This document shows, piece after piece, positions 26,397-34,913 of a stretch of 64,000 nucleotides of DNA; position 1 is the stretch's first letter, and every line of letters starts with the position of its first letter. Source of the DNA: a virus; IMG/VR virus record IMGVR_UViG_3300013119_000533, positions 1-64,000 of that record; one strand, 5' to 3'. Under the pieces are notes generated by a model. It was not told the DNA's origin, did not search any database, and was given only the letters and a program-made list of their open reading frames with translations. A program made the position numbers and the translations under genes.

Positions 26397-26612
26397 TTAC
26401 GAAAAGAGAACCTTCTTCAGATTTCTAACGTTATTATCAAACTTACAAAACTCACTATTCAAGAACTCTAACGAAAGAGCTTGGCACTCACCTAACCTAT
26501 CATCAAACTCAAAATGAAACTTTCCTGAATCTAATCGCCTACATCTAATCAGGTTAATACCCTTTAACTGCAAGTAAGCGGCGATTCCTATATCAGATGT
26601 TGTAAAATTCAT
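26397..26612 (-). CDS. Small protein, DUF5659-like
   Basis: 71 residues. The pattern DIGIAAYLQLKGINLIRC, then F-x-F-D and a final FDNNVRNLKKVLF, is that of the short DUF5659-type proteins common in phages (substrate and role unknown). A recurrent ACTATTTA motif lies 18 bases upstream of the start. Sits between the fibre gene and an acidic protein. Confidence 0.6.
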   Translation of the reverse strand: MNFTTSDIGIAAYLQLKGINLIRCRRLDSGKFHFEFDDRLGECQALSLEFLNSEFCKFDNNVRNLKKVLFS

Positions 26613-26630
26613 ATTATACCTCTCTCACTT

Positions 26631-26638
26631 TAAATAGT
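26631..26638 (-). promoter_or_regulatory. ACTATTTA motif before the 71-residue gene
   Basis: ACTATTTAAAG on the minus strand in the 28-base gap between two small genes, 18 bases before the next ATG. Part of the recurrent motif set. Confidence 0.4.
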
Positions 26639-26640
26639 CT

Positions 26641-27078
26641 CTACTGCTTAACAAACGCTAAATTTCCTGTACCGTTGGAATCTAATTCCAATGTGTATCC
26701 TGCGTTTGGATCTAACTTATACTTTTCTCGAAGAAGTTGTAAGATTTGCTCATTACCTTCCCTGATTCTCTCAATCTCTTCTAACATTAGAATTTTTTTC
26801 ACCTCATGATCTCTCATGTAGATCCCATATTCAGTAAGTTTACCATTCATATTATCCCTACCATCGAGCAATGATTGGGTATCATCTGGATATAAAACAA
26901 CATAAGAGTCGTCAAAGGGTTCCTCTTCTTCCTCTTCTTCTTCCCATTCTTCCTCAAGATCGTCGGGATCCATACCCGCCTTAAGGGTTTCTGCGGCAAG
27001 TAACGCCTTGTTGGCCAATTCTGGATTTTCTTCTTTCAAATCATCCAGCATTCCCAATAATTTATTTAAAACTGACAT
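26641..27078 (-). CDS. Acidic hypothetical protein, 145 residues
   Basis: Contains a run of glutamates (about residues 41-55: LEEEWEEEEEEEEPFDD) after a helical N terminus, then a helix with EEIERIREGNEQILQLLREK and a short beta C-terminal end. Preceded by AGAAGGAGG. No domain recognised. Between the neck/tail-completion genes and the fibres; a virion or assembly role is likely by context. An ACTATTTA motif lies 34 bases upstream, in the end of the previous gene. Confidence 0.7.
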   Translation of the reverse strand: MSVLNKLLGMLDDLKEENPELANKALLAAETLKAGMDPDDLEEEWEEEEEEEEPFDDSYVVLYPDDTQSLLDGRDNMNGKLTEYGIYMRDHEVKKILMLEEIERIREGNEQILQLLREKYKLDPNAGYTLELDSNGTGNLAFVKQ

Positions 27079-27095
27079 TCTCGCATCCTCCTTCT

Positions 27096-28319
27096 TTAAT
27101 CAGCAATATAACTAAATAGTATGTTCGCCTCATTCTGGGGCGCTTCTTCGAAAGTAACCACCCTACCAGACAAAGTATAGTCATTATCTGCCCCGATAAG
27201 CATCAAAAGACCTTGGTTAAACACCATAAGTGTTCCTGCAACAAAATCCTCTGGTACTGTAAATTGTGTAGTCGATCCGTCAGCTGTCTCGGTGGGTGTT
27301 TGGGCAACTTTGTAATTAGTAGTTGTCACAGAGTCTGCAGAAGATGACGATCCTCCACCTCCACCACCGCCTGTGGTAGCTTCCGTTGTTGTTGCGCCTG
27401 GGTTTCTAACTTGCTTGTAGTTTGCAATATTGTCATCAACCTTTGGTAACAACAAGTCTGATTTAAGTCCTTCAAGTCCATACAATCTCCCGTTTACAGT
27501 ATCTAGGTCATCACCAGTAATTATCCTCTCCCTCGGTATCTTAACTTCAACAATGTTTTCTCGAATAGAAACATTTGGTTGAAGTCTATTGACATTCTCT
27601 CCAGTTAGCCACCCAAGAACCTCAATGTTGAGTTTTGTCTCAAACTTTCTTTCTTCGTTTGAAAAGTTGCTTATATTGTTGTTCTGAGAGAAGTCCTCCT
27701 GTATAAACGCTTCATACCTTAATCTCCCCTCTTCAATTATTACGTAATTGATGCCACCTGGTCTTGTTATGAAGGGTGTCACTATTTGATTCATTTGTTG
27801 TTGATATTCCGTTCTTAGGGTTATTTCATACTGGACCGTGACATAGACTGGTAGTGGGATTGTTAATGTCTCATAGACTATCTTGCTATTCTTCTTTGAG
27901 AAATTTAATTGTCCTGCCCTTTTATACATCGAAGCATTTGCAAAATTAGAAGTCTTATCTTGCTTAATTCGCCTGGAAACTGATATGGATCCGCCCTTTA
28001 CTTTATCAATAGGTGGAATATTTGCAAACACAGTACCCTTCCTCGAAGGATCCTTGGTGATGTTAGATCTCTCTATTGTTATAACTGGCAGAACCAGGGT
28101 ACCGTCCTTGTCCCTGAATCTACTATCCTTCTTACTTTGAAATAACCTTTCAGATGAAGTCCATACCACTGGCACTTTCTTAAACCCAGTTGGCGTAATG
28201 CACCTAATGTCTAGCGTTTCTTCTATAAATTTATGCATTGCTAGATCGATCGTTTCCATCGTGGACGGGGGAAAAGGAATATCTTCCAATCTTCTAGATT
28301 TTGTGACTGATAATACCAT
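27096..28319 (-). CDS. Tail completion protein gp15-like, with fibre-type C-terminal module
   Basis: 407 residues. Residues 1-265 are a paralogue of the next upstream gene: TGFKKVPVVWTSSERLFQSK, then LPLPVYVTVQYEITLRTEY style segment and NNISNFSNEERKFETKLNIE. The strand pattern (VPV-Y/W near the start, P-x-x-x-x-x-Y-x-I-x-x-R-x-x in the middle) resembles T4 gp15, the tail sheath stabiliser that closes the tail top. After a Gly-run linker (GGGGGGSSSS, about 314-323) comes a ~85-residue domain with VFNQGLLMLIGADNDYTL and VTFEEAPQ, matching the C-terminal module of the two fibre proteins. Confidence 0.6.
   Translation of the reverse strand: MVLSVTKSRRLEDIPFPPSTMETIDLAMHKFIEETLDIRCITPTGFKKVPVVWTSSERLFQSKKDSRFRDKDGTLVLPVITIERSNITKDPSRKGTVFANIPPIDKVKGGSISVSRRIKQDKTSNFANASMYKRAGQLNFSKKNSKIVYETLTIPLPVYVTVQYEITLRTEYQQQMNQIVTPFITRPGGINYVIIEEGRLRYEAFIQEDFSQNNNISNFSNEERKFETKLNIEVLGWLTGENVNRLQPNVSIRENIVEVKIPRERIITGDDLDTVNGRLYGLEGLKSDLLLPKVDDNIANYKQVRNPGATTTEATTGGGGGGGSSSSADSVTTTNYKVAQTPTETADGSTTQFTVPEDFVAGTLMVFNQGLLMLIGADNDYTLSGRVVTFEEAPQNEANILFSYIAD
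27113..27120 (-). promoter_or_regulatory. ACTATTTA motif in the 3' end of the 407-residue gene
   Basis: ATACTATTTAGTT on the minus strand, 34 bases before the ATG of the acidic 145-residue gene. It is inside coding sequence, so it is less independent than the intergenic copies. Confidence 0.35.
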
Positions 28320-28327
28320 GCCCTACC

Positions 28328-29173
28328 TCACAACCCATATTTTGCCAACTCATCTGGGTCGACAATGGTCCTTTCTTTTGGAATCTTAACTTCTACGATT
28401 GTCTCATTAACTACCTTGTGAGGTGTCTCTTGATTTATGCCACTTCCAATCAGGTGCCCAAGCACCTTAATATCGAATTTTGTTTCGAATTTTCTTTCTT
28501 CGTTTGAAAAGTTGCTTATGTTGTTTTCATGTGAATAGTCCTGCTGGATAAATCCTTCATACCTGTGATTACCATCTCTGATGATGATATAGTTAATGCC
28601 GCCTGGAACTGTCATAAAAGGCACTACAAGGTCGTTCATTTGCTGCTGGTACTCCGTTCGGAGGGTAATCTGATACATCACCGTAACATAGACTGGCAAG
28701 GGGATAGAGACCGTCTTATACACGGTTTTTTCAGTTTTATCTGGAAAGTTCAATTGCCCTCTCCTTCTCTTGGAGTGGGCGTTCTTGTAGTTGGAAGTCT
28801 TATCTTGCACGATCTTCTGCATAACGGGGATGGTGCCACCCTTTATCTTATCTGTTGATGGTATGTTTGCCCACACTGTGCCCTTCTCGCTAGGACTTTT
28901 TGTCATCGAGGTCCTCTCGATAGTGATAACTGGCATGATTAGAGCGCCTTCAGCATCCCTAACACGACTATCCTTTTTGCTCAACACTGATCTTTCAGCT
29001 GATGACATTATAACTGGTACTTTCTTAAACCCAGTTGAGGAATTTACGTGTAGATTCATTTGCTCATCCACGAACTTATACATAGCAGTATCTATATTCT
29101 CAATTCTTGAATCGAAAATACGCTTGCCTTCGTAGTCGTTAAGTTGTTCGCTGAATGGTTTATGACGTTCCAT
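28328..29173 (-). CDS. 15: Tail completion / sheath stabiliser gp15-like
   Basis: 281 residues, close to the length of T4 gp15 (272). Shows the same segments as its downstream paralogue: TGFKKVPVIMSSAERSVLSK, VYVTVMYQITLRTEYQQQMN, then GGINYIIIRDG and NNISNFSNEERKFETKFDIK. gp15 forms the hexamer at the top of the tail that joins tail to neck. The gene lies immediately after gp13- and gp14-like genes, the T4 order. The start overlaps the gp14-like stop by 14 bases. Assignment rests on gene order and pattern rather than strong identity. Confidence 0.6.
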   Translation of the reverse strand: MERHKPFSEQLNDYEGKRIFDSRIENIDTAMYKFVDEQMNLHVNSSTGFKKVPVIMSSAERSVLSKKDSRVRDAEGALIMPVITIERTSMTKSPSEKGTVWANIPSTDKIKGGTIPVMQKIVQDKTSNYKNAHSKRRRGQLNFPDKTEKTVYKTVSIPLPVYVTVMYQITLRTEYQQQMNDLVVPFMTVPGGINYIIIRDGNHRYEGFIQQDYSHENNISNFSNEERKFETKFDIKVLGHLIGSGINQETPHKVVNETIVEVKIPKERTIVDPDELAKYGL

Positions 29174-29651
29174 TAAATAGACCCTCTCTTGCCTTTATGC
29201 ATTCGGCACTTATTTCCATCATGTGGTCGCGCTGACCAAAGATTTGAGTTGGTTCATTTAAAGTCGCGATCTCATAATAAGTTTCACCATACAAAATAAA
29301 ATCACCCTCTCTAACAAACAAATTCTGATCCTCTGTCAGTCTGCGTTTATGAAAATGCACTACAATTTTTGACAATCGATCTACGCCTAAGTTGGTCGTT
29401 TCCGTCTCATACCCTTGCCACTCCACAAGAGCATAGACCATAATTGGATTGAGAAAGGTCTTGTTCATTGCTTCGCCGTATATTGGATGAAAATTTGTTT
29501 CCTCAATAGACACTGGGTAGTAGACCACCTGTTGCCCAATGACTCTTTCGATAATTTCATCACTAACCTGTTTTACAAGGTCTCGTTCCTTCTTACCAGT
29601 AAAGAGCGGTGGTGGTGGCGCTTCTGGTTGATTCCACTTATTATCTCCCAT
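29160..29651 (-). CDS. 14: Neck protein gp14-like (head closure)
   Basis: 163 residues. QQVVYYPVSIEETNFHPIYG, then GVDRLSKIVVHFHKRR, EGDFILYGETYYEIATLNEP and IFGQRDHMMEISAE match the layout of head-closure/neck proteins (initial YY-x-P, then G-D-x-I, YEI, and a G..D/H..I end) including T4 gp14. A proline-rich start (QPEAPPPPLF) is extra. It would sit between portal/gp13 and tail terminator. Downstream of the gp13-like gene by six bases. Confidence 0.65.
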   Translation of the reverse strand: MGDNKWNQPEAPPPPLFTGKKERDLVKQVSDEIIERVIGQQVVYYPVSIEETNFHPIYGEAMNKTFLNPIMVYALVEWQGYETETTNLGVDRLSKIVVHFHKRRLTEDQNLFVREGDFILYGETYYEIATLNEPTQIFGQRDHMMEISAECIKAREGLFNGTS

Positions 29652-29657
29652 AGTATA

Positions 29658-30911
29658 TTACCCCACATACACCGAATAGGGTATTCTCTGCAAGACTTTT
29701 TCAGCTGCTTCGACCTCCAGTGCCTCCTTTTCCGCAATCTTTTGATAAGTAAGTTCGGAAAGAGTTGTTTTAAGTTCTTCTCTGAGAGCGTTCTGTTCTT
29801 CTTTGCCCTGTGATACTAAATCAGTTCCGTTGAGGGTTATACTATCACCAGGAATGGGCAATGAAGCAAACTTGGATCTGACCTGTCCTAGTGTTTCCTT
29901 GGATAGAGCGAGCGCGAATCTCCTGATCCACTGCTTACCAATTGAATTGATAGTGTCATAAGGCAAGTTAGAGAATGGCAATGTATTCATGTTATTAACC
30001 CCCTCTAGTTCGCCTCGACCATTAGTGTCATCGTCCAAGTTAGATGAGGGGACAGAGAATTCTACCCACATTTTAGTAGGTCCGCCACCATATGGAATCG
30101 GAAACAATCTTATCTTATTGTTCCTAAGTTCATATGACCAATGAGACATTCTAGTGTATATGGCGTCCTCGAATGCAAGTGCTTGTGCCTTGTTTTGCCA
30201 TGCTGGTACAAGCTGGAAAGTGGAATCATCCGAGAATTGTCCATAATTGTGAAAATTGCCAATCACATTCAACCCACCGTAGTACCCATAGAATCTCCAC
30301 ATTGCACTAGGCGTCTTGTAATACACTTTTTTAATCAATATCCTTTTGCCATTAATCTTGCCAGTGTATGGTGCGCCTGATTCAGAGGAAATTATGTCCT
30401 GTAGATCATAATCTTGCTGCCCTACAGTGACATCAAATGACGCGGAGTATTGTACAGAATCCTTTAATCCTATTTCTGATCCAATTTTCTCAGAGACGCG
30501 TCTGGAAAAACCATAATCAAATTTAGGATACTTCAAACTACCCGAGGCTGCGCCTGAAGTTAGTTCACCCTTATGATCGAATGTCCCTGTTGCATGACCC
30601 AAAAAACTAGGCAATGCATTGTTTGCCTGATGTATGTTTATAAGATATGAATACTCAAGTACTGCTTCTTCGTATGCAGCATATATGTTTCCATCTGAAA
30701 GTTCTATATCCAGCACATCACCGCCAAGTTTCTTATATGTGTGTGCAACCTGGTCGACCGCACCTGAAATAAAGTTTCTAGAATACAGCACACTACTGTT
30801 TAATGAATATATTTTATATGGTAAAGATTTATTCACATTACCATGACTACCAGTCTCTGGCAAGATGCTCTTGCTAGAAGTGCTAGCTGGTCTTAATGTT
30901 GGTAAAGACAT
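29658..30911 (-). CDS. 13: Neck protein gp13-like (head completion)
   Basis: 417 residues (T4 gp13: 309). YAAYEEAVLEYSYLINIHQA near residue 80 is the helix typical of head-completion adaptor proteins, followed by a strand-rich part with VGQQDYDLQDII, ILIKKVYYKTPS and KIRLFPIPYGG, and a C-terminal helical region (GKQWIRRFALALSKETLGQV, LREELKTTLSELTYQK). This beta-sandwich between helices is the gp13 plan. First of the three neck genes in order. Preceded by GGAGG. Confidence 0.65.
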   Translation of the reverse strand: MSLPTLRPASTSSKSILPETGSHGNVNKSLPYKIYSLNSSVLYSRNFISGAVDQVAHTYKKLGGDVLDIELSDGNIYAAYEEAVLEYSYLINIHQANNALPSFLGHATGTFDHKGELTSGAASGSLKYPKFDYGFSRRVSEKIGSEIGLKDSVQYSASFDVTVGQQDYDLQDIISSESGAPYTGKINGKRILIKKVYYKTPSAMWRFYGYYGGLNVIGNFHNYGQFSDDSTFQLVPAWQNKAQALAFEDAIYTRMSHWSYELRNNKIRLFPIPYGGGPTKMWVEFSVPSSNLDDDTNGRGELEGVNNMNTLPFSNLPYDTINSIGKQWIRRFALALSKETLGQVRSKFASLPIPGDSITLNGTDLVSQGKEEQNALREELKTTLSELTYQKIAEKEALEVEAAEKVLQRIPYSVYVG

Positions 30912-30978
30912 TTAATTGGTCCTCCGTGTCTAAGTAATTAGTCTTAAACTTAACAAAACGCTAGGACTTCAAATTTCT

Positions 30979-31344
30979 TTACTCTTCAGTCTTCTTTGTA
31001 GTTCTTCTTGTAGTTGTTGTTTTTTTTCTTGTTGTGCGCTTCTTTCTGGGTTTTGGCGTCTCAACATCAACAACCTCATCTTTAACTGGTTCTTCGATTT
31101 GGACTACCTGAAGTTCTGGTTCGGGAATCCGTGGAGGTGCTTGGACCTCTTTCTTTTCTTCAACTGGTTCGTTTGTTACAACTTGAACCTGCTCTTCTTG
31201 CTTGATCTCTTCACTGGTGTTCATGTCAATTTCGATCAATTTGTTCTCAACCTCTCTCTTGTCAAAACCAAGTGCTGATCGCTTTGCAGCATACTTCTTG
31301 GCATATCTTGTCATTGTCATTCTTTTTCTACGTTTACCCATCAT
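30979..31344 (-). CDS. Basic-tailed hypothetical protein, 121 residues
   Basis: Both ends are strongly basic: N terminus GKRRKRMTMTRYAKKYAAKR, C terminus RKKRTTRKKTTTTRRTTKK. The middle is acidic and Pro/Val/Glu-rich, probably disordered. Such tails bind nucleic acid or negatively charged capsid surfaces; the role is unknown. AAGGAG lies upstream of two adjacent ATG codons, either of which may be used. It follows a terminator and a CTATTTA motif and so appears to start its own transcript leading into the neck genes. Confidence 0.7.
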   Translation of the reverse strand: MMGKRRKRMTMTRYAKKYAAKRSALGFDKREVENKLIEIDMNTSEEIKQEEQVQVVTNEPVEEKKEVQAPPRIPEPELQVVQIEEPVKDEVVDVETPKPRKKRTTRKKTTTTRRTTKKTEE

Positions 31345-31374
31345 TAAACTCCTTTAACTAAAACGATTATAACA

Positions 31375-31382
31375 TAAATAGG
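31375..31382 (-). promoter_or_regulatory. CCTATTTA motif after the decoration-gene terminator
   Basis: CCTATTTATGTTATAAT on the minus strand, 15 bases after the terminator hairpin and 31 bases before the start of the 121-residue gene. One base differs from the ACTATTTA consensus; a TATAAT follows and could serve as a conventional -10. Confidence 0.5.
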
Positions 31383-31396
31383 TTTTTAATAAAGAA

Positions 31397-31425
31397 AAAC
31401 CCCCAACCAAATTGGAAGGGGGTTT
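31397..31425 (-). terminator. Intrinsic terminator after the 144-residue gene
   Basis: AAACCCCC (31397-31404 as read on plus) pairs with GGGGGTTT (31418-31425); the minus strand then reads TTTTTCTTTATT. Located 26 bases after the stop codon of the decoration-like gene. Confidence 0.85.
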
Positions 31426-31450
31426 GACTTGTAGTAAGGCGAGTTACTTT

Positions 31451-31885
31451 TTACTGGTCAGCAAATGCTGGTGCTGTTTCGCTAACCACGCCGCCAGACA
31501 AGTACCAAAGGGTTCCATCAGAAACACATTCAATTCTTGTGCCTCCTGCTGGGTCATTTAAGGTTAACTTACTGTTACTGCTGCCGTTTGGTGCAACAGA
31601 TGCGTTGTCTGCATTTGTATCTAAGTGAACCACGCCGCCCAAAAAGTATCTATCATCTGAACCCGTGTCAATAATCAATTCATCATCACCTGCCTGTGAG
31701 GTTACAATAAATGTAAACACGGTGCCGTTCTCTGGAGCGGAAGGAAGTGTAATTGTACAATCTGCCGCTAGTGCAATTGCATAAATCTCTCCACTTTCTG
31801 CAAGTGTTAAAGTCTTGCTCGTTGCTGTAATCTTTTCTAGTCTTCTTCTAGAAGCATCATATGCTGCTCTACCTACTTTTGCCAT
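31451..31885 (-). CDS. Probable capsid decoration / virion surface protein
   Basis: 144 residues, rich in Thr, Ala, Ser, Asp. After a basic helix (GRAAYDASRRRLEKIT) it is all strand-like: LAADCTITLPSAPENGTVFTF, then DDELIIDTGSDDRYFLGG and TRIECVSDGTLWYLSGG. This pattern (signal contributions at zero, time-like Gly/Thr strands ending W-Y-L-S-G) is common in phage surface and fibre-like proteins. It lies alone between two terminators directly after the capsid gene, with its own motif and AAGGAG, consistent with an abundant head-associated product. Function is inferred. Confidence 0.65.
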   Translation of the reverse strand: MAKVGRAAYDASRRRLEKITATSKTLTLAESGEIYAIALAADCTITLPSAPENGTVFTFIVTSQAGDDELIIDTGSDDRYFLGGVVHLDTNADNASVAPNGSSNSKLTLNDPAGGTRIECVSDGTLWYLSGGVVSETAPAFADQ

Positions 31886-31937
31886 TTTATAAATCTCCTT
31901 TTAATTAATAAAGGCTATCGCCTTACCTTTTATATTA

Positions 31938-31945
31938 TAAATAGT
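31938..31945 (-). promoter_or_regulatory. ACTATTTA motif after the capsid terminator
   Basis: ACTATTTATAATATAA on the minus strand, 30 bases beyond the capsid terminator and 52 bases before the decoration-like gene. Strongest placement of the motif: terminator, motif, ribosome site, isolated gene. Confidence 0.55.
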
Positions 31946-31974
31946 TTAAACTAAACCAAACTCACACAAAAAAA

Positions 31975-32002
31975 CGCCCTACCACAATATTATGGTAGGG
32001 CG
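31975..32002 (-). terminator. Intrinsic terminator after major capsid gene
   Basis: CGCCCTACCA and TGGTAGGGCG make a perfect 10-bp stem with an eight-base loop; on the minus strand it is followed by seven T (31968-31974). Ends 25 bases after the capsid stop codon. One of the best terminators in the window. Confidence 0.95.
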
Positions 32003-32027
32003 AATCTTTTAGTTGTCGGACACTTTA

Positions 32028-33779
32028 TTAAGCGCCTGCCTCACCAAGGAGACCTCTTACGACAACAAGACCATACATATCTGGTCTAACCATCTTCTTA
32101 GCGTAACGGGTCATGACACCCTTACGTGGTACGAAGTCTTCCGTACCGAAAATGGTAGGTGTTACCTGGAGTGGTACATATGGAGCGTACACATAACCGC
32201 TTTCAAGGAAAGAGTTACCTCTACGACCTACAAGAAGAATGTTTCTTGGGAAGTATGGATCAACCATAACATCAAACTTCTTGCTCAATGAACCAGTCTT
32301 AACAGCACCAATGTCACCACGGTCAGCGTCTGCCGTAACAGATGCGCGGAAACCGCTTGTGAACTCAAGGATGTTAGCAACCTCTGGACCACAAACAACA
32401 AAGTTTGCGCCACCACGAAGTGTCTTTCTGTGGATCTGAGCGCTCACGTCATTGATTGTCTCAATGAGAGTCTCATACCACTCGCTAACAGTACCTGTGA
32501 AGTCAGGTGAAGCACTGGTTGCACCAAGTTCACTGCCGTTGCTATCAACGAAAAGACCTGGAGCGCGTGACCAGTAGCGTGTACCTGCCTTAGCACCCTG
32601 GATCAAGTCAGAGAGAATCTCCTGGTCGATTTCAAGAGCAATTTGCTCAGAAAGAATACCAGTTAATTCAACCTCTGCGTCAAGGTTGTGATAAGCATTG
32701 AGGTCCTGACCTAATTCAGGAGTCCACTTTGCCTTCAACTTCTTTGTAGCAGCTGTGACCGCTACGCTGTCGACCTTGATGTCGATTTCTGGGATGTTTC
32801 TTGGGTTGCTATTGTTAACTGTTGATCCACCTGTGGTATCACGACCAGCACCTTCAAGCTCCCACGGCTCTCCACCAACGACTGAACCAAGTCCGCCGCC
32901 AGCTGAAAGCGTATCTGCTATCGGGAACGCTAGAGATGCATCATCTCTGGTAGGCGCGAACACGTCCGAAGCATGTCCGGTGAAAGTCAAAAGCAAGACC
33001 TCCTGGCTAGCACCTGTACCACCAGAGCCGGTGATTCTCGTCAAACGGCGGACCAGCTTTGCATGTCCGTAGTTTCCAGAACCGTTAGATGCCGAAATTG
33101 CCGAAGCATTGACCGCACCAGATGGGAAAGTAGTCGGCAAGTGATTTCTATAAATAGAAACAACCGAAACTACGTCGGTGCCCGAAAGAAGATCAGGATC
33201 CCAGCGAATCAACTTCTTCTGTGCGGCAGTCATTGACGAAGGCGCTACGTTAGTAAGCCCCGTGCTCATGACCTTTGCCTGGCTCTGTGAACCAGTTGCG
33301 CTAGTGTAACCATTCGCCAGGTCATAAAAACCACCTGCTCCAACGCCCGTAGCAGGATTAAGATCAACACCGTCAATCAACCCCTTCGCTACAACGTTAC
33401 CACCATAGATAGATTGTCCTGCTAGACCGCGAAGGCGATCATCAGTCATTGTAAAGTCCAAGAAGAAGATAAGTCCACTTGGAAGACTCATTGGCTGCAC
33501 GCTAACGAGTTCATTTGCAATCAACCCACCGAATACACGACGGACGATTGGGAAAGCAACTGATGCGAAACCTTCAACATCACCTGCTGCCATTGAGGAC
33601 GCTTCACGAAGAAGCTCCTTTGCTTGGTTCTCAAGGAGAACCGCCATACCATTCTTGGATTGCTCATCAGTAATACCTTCTAAGAGACCAGTCTTTTCCC
33701 ACTTCGCAAGAAGTGCTTGACCTTCCTTAGACACGTCACGTCGAACAATACCTTCAGTTAATTTTTCTAATACAGACAT
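32028..33779 (-). CDS. 23: Major capsid protein, gp23-like
   Basis: 583 residues (T4 gp23: 521). HK97-type shell protein. Conserved features: the GLIFFLDFTMTDDRL segment with GQSIYGG (about 105-125), DLNAYHNLDAEVELTGILSE and ALEIDQEILSDLI (about 360-392) and the C-terminal MTRYAKKMVRPDMYGLVVV. The N-terminal ~59 residues look like a propeptide; L57-R58-E59 before A60 fits the (L/I)-x-E cleavage rule of the gp21 protease. Preceded by TTAGGAGG, followed by a near-perfect terminator, as expected for the most abundant virion protein. Confidence 0.95.
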   Translation of the reverse strand: MSVLEKLTEGIVRRDVSKEGQALLAKWEKTGLLEGITDEQSKNGMAVLLENQAKELLREASSMAAGDVEGFASVAFPIVRRVFGGLIANELVSVQPMSLPSGLIFFLDFTMTDDRLRGLAGQSIYGGNVVAKGLIDGVDLNPATGVGAGGFYDLANGYTSATGSQSQAKVMSTGLTNVAPSSMTAAQKKLIRWDPDLLSGTDVVSVVSIYRNHLPTTFPSGAVNASAISASNGSGNYGHAKLVRRLTRITGSGGTGASQEVLLLTFTGHASDVFAPTRDDASLAFPIADTLSAGGGLGSVVGGEPWELEGAGRDTTGGSTVNNSNPRNIPEIDIKVDSVAVTAATKKLKAKWTPELGQDLNAYHNLDAEVELTGILSEQIALEIDQEILSDLIQGAKAGTRYWSRAPGLFVDSNGSELGATSASPDFTGTVSEWYETLIETINDVSAQIHRKTLRGGANFVVCGPEVANILEFTSGFRASVTADADRGDIGAVKTGSLSKKFDVMVDPYFPRNILLVGRRGNSFLESGYVYAPYVPLQVTPTIFGTEDFVPRKGVMTRYAKKMVRPDMYGLVVVRGLLGEAGA

Positions 33780-33800
33780 TGTATTGTAACCTCCTAATAT

Positions 33801-34880
33801 TTAATTGTCTTTATTAATACCAGCTAATCGCTGCATTCTTTCAGCAAAAATATCTGCTGAAGTAGCTCGTTTCTCTTCACGAGAACGAACCAGTAAGCTA
33901 GATCTTCTATTGTTAACTGCCTCACTCAGCGATTCTGGACTCTTCTTTTGACTAGTCTCCACTGTGTTTTGAAGGGTTTCATAGATAACCTTTGCTTGTT
34001 TTGCATCTTCGGCCTTAGCGATTGCTTCAACAATACTCTTTTTCTGTCGCTCATTCAGGGAGCCACAATCCAAAGTCCGATTGATATAAAGTAACTTTGC
34101 GTTTGATGTATTAACAGCATCAAACTTTTCTTTTATTTGTGAGACAACAGACTTATGAGCATTAATCTCGTCTGTTTTCATCTCATTTTCTTTAATTAAA
34201 TCTTTATTTTGTTTATTGAGATTCTTGTTGGATTCTTCCAACTTACCAAGTGCTGCCTTGAGTGCCTCAAGTTGCTCCTTGATATCGTCATCTTGTAATC
34301 TGGCAAGTTCTTGCTCAACTGCAAGATCCAACTCTTCATTGGAAGTCCCCATCCATCCACTCTTTTGTGGCTTGATGTCAACCTTAAGAGATTCCATGAT
34401 CTCATCAACGAATAATTCTTCCATCTCTTCTTCTAATTGAGTGAGTGTTTCGGTCGCAAGAGAACTTGCGTCAGCAGAAGCTTGAATTTCATCAGACATA
34501 CCAGCAGCAAGATCATCATGATCTACCTTATCTGCTTGAAGTACATCCGTTGCTTCAATTCCCTCTTCGTCTTCAATTTCTTTAATTCTTTTTTCGATCG
34601 CGTCAAGATCTAACTCGACCTGACCCGACTCAGATGAGGGGATATCATCCATTGCCTCTTCATCAGACTTTGCAGATACAGTATCGTCAGACCCCTCATC
34701 GCTAGATGGTTCAAGATCTAACCCTAAGTCCATCTCTTCTTCCTCTTGCTCAAGAAGAGATGACACGGCATCCTTAATTTGTTCTGAATACTTTTCAATT
34801 ACCATTTGTTCTGCATTTTTGAGCGCAGCGGATTTAAGCGCCTTGGCGTCAATGATTGCTTGTTCTAGAAGTGATGACAT
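33801..34880 (-). CDS. 22: Prohead scaffold protein, gp22-like
   Basis: About 359 residues: a helical N terminus (MSSLLEQAIIDAKALKSAAL, then NAEQMVIEKYSEQIKDAV), a highly acidic middle (EEEEMDLGLDLEPSSDEGSD region) and a long coiled coil (about 195-260), ending with REEKRATSADIFAERMQRLAGI. This composition and its position between protease and capsid are those of the T4 core protein gp22. The frame extends upstream to 34940, but the ATG at 34880 has AAGGGG and begins the conserved-looking helix, so the upstream part is taken as untranslated. LLE and similar sites could be cut by the protease. Confidence 0.78.
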   Translation of the reverse strand: MSSLLEQAIIDAKALKSAALKNAEQMVIEKYSEQIKDAVSSLLEQEEEEMDLGLDLEPSSDEGSDDTVSAKSDEEAMDDIPSSESGQVELDLDAIEKRIKEIEDEEGIEATDVLQADKVDHDDLAAGMSDEIQASADASSLATETLTQLEEEMEELFVDEIMESLKVDIKPQKSGWMGTSNEELDLAVEQELARLQDDDIKEQLEALKAALGKLEESNKNLNKQNKDLIKENEMKTDEINAHKSVVSQIKEKFDAVNTSNAKLLYINRTLDCGSLNERQKKSIVEAIAKAEDAKQAKVIYETLQNTVETSQKKSPESLSEAVNNRRSSLLVRSREEKRATSADIFAERMQRLAGINKDN

Positions 34881-34913
34881 AGTTTGCCCCTTATATAAAA
34901 ATATGTTCAATAA

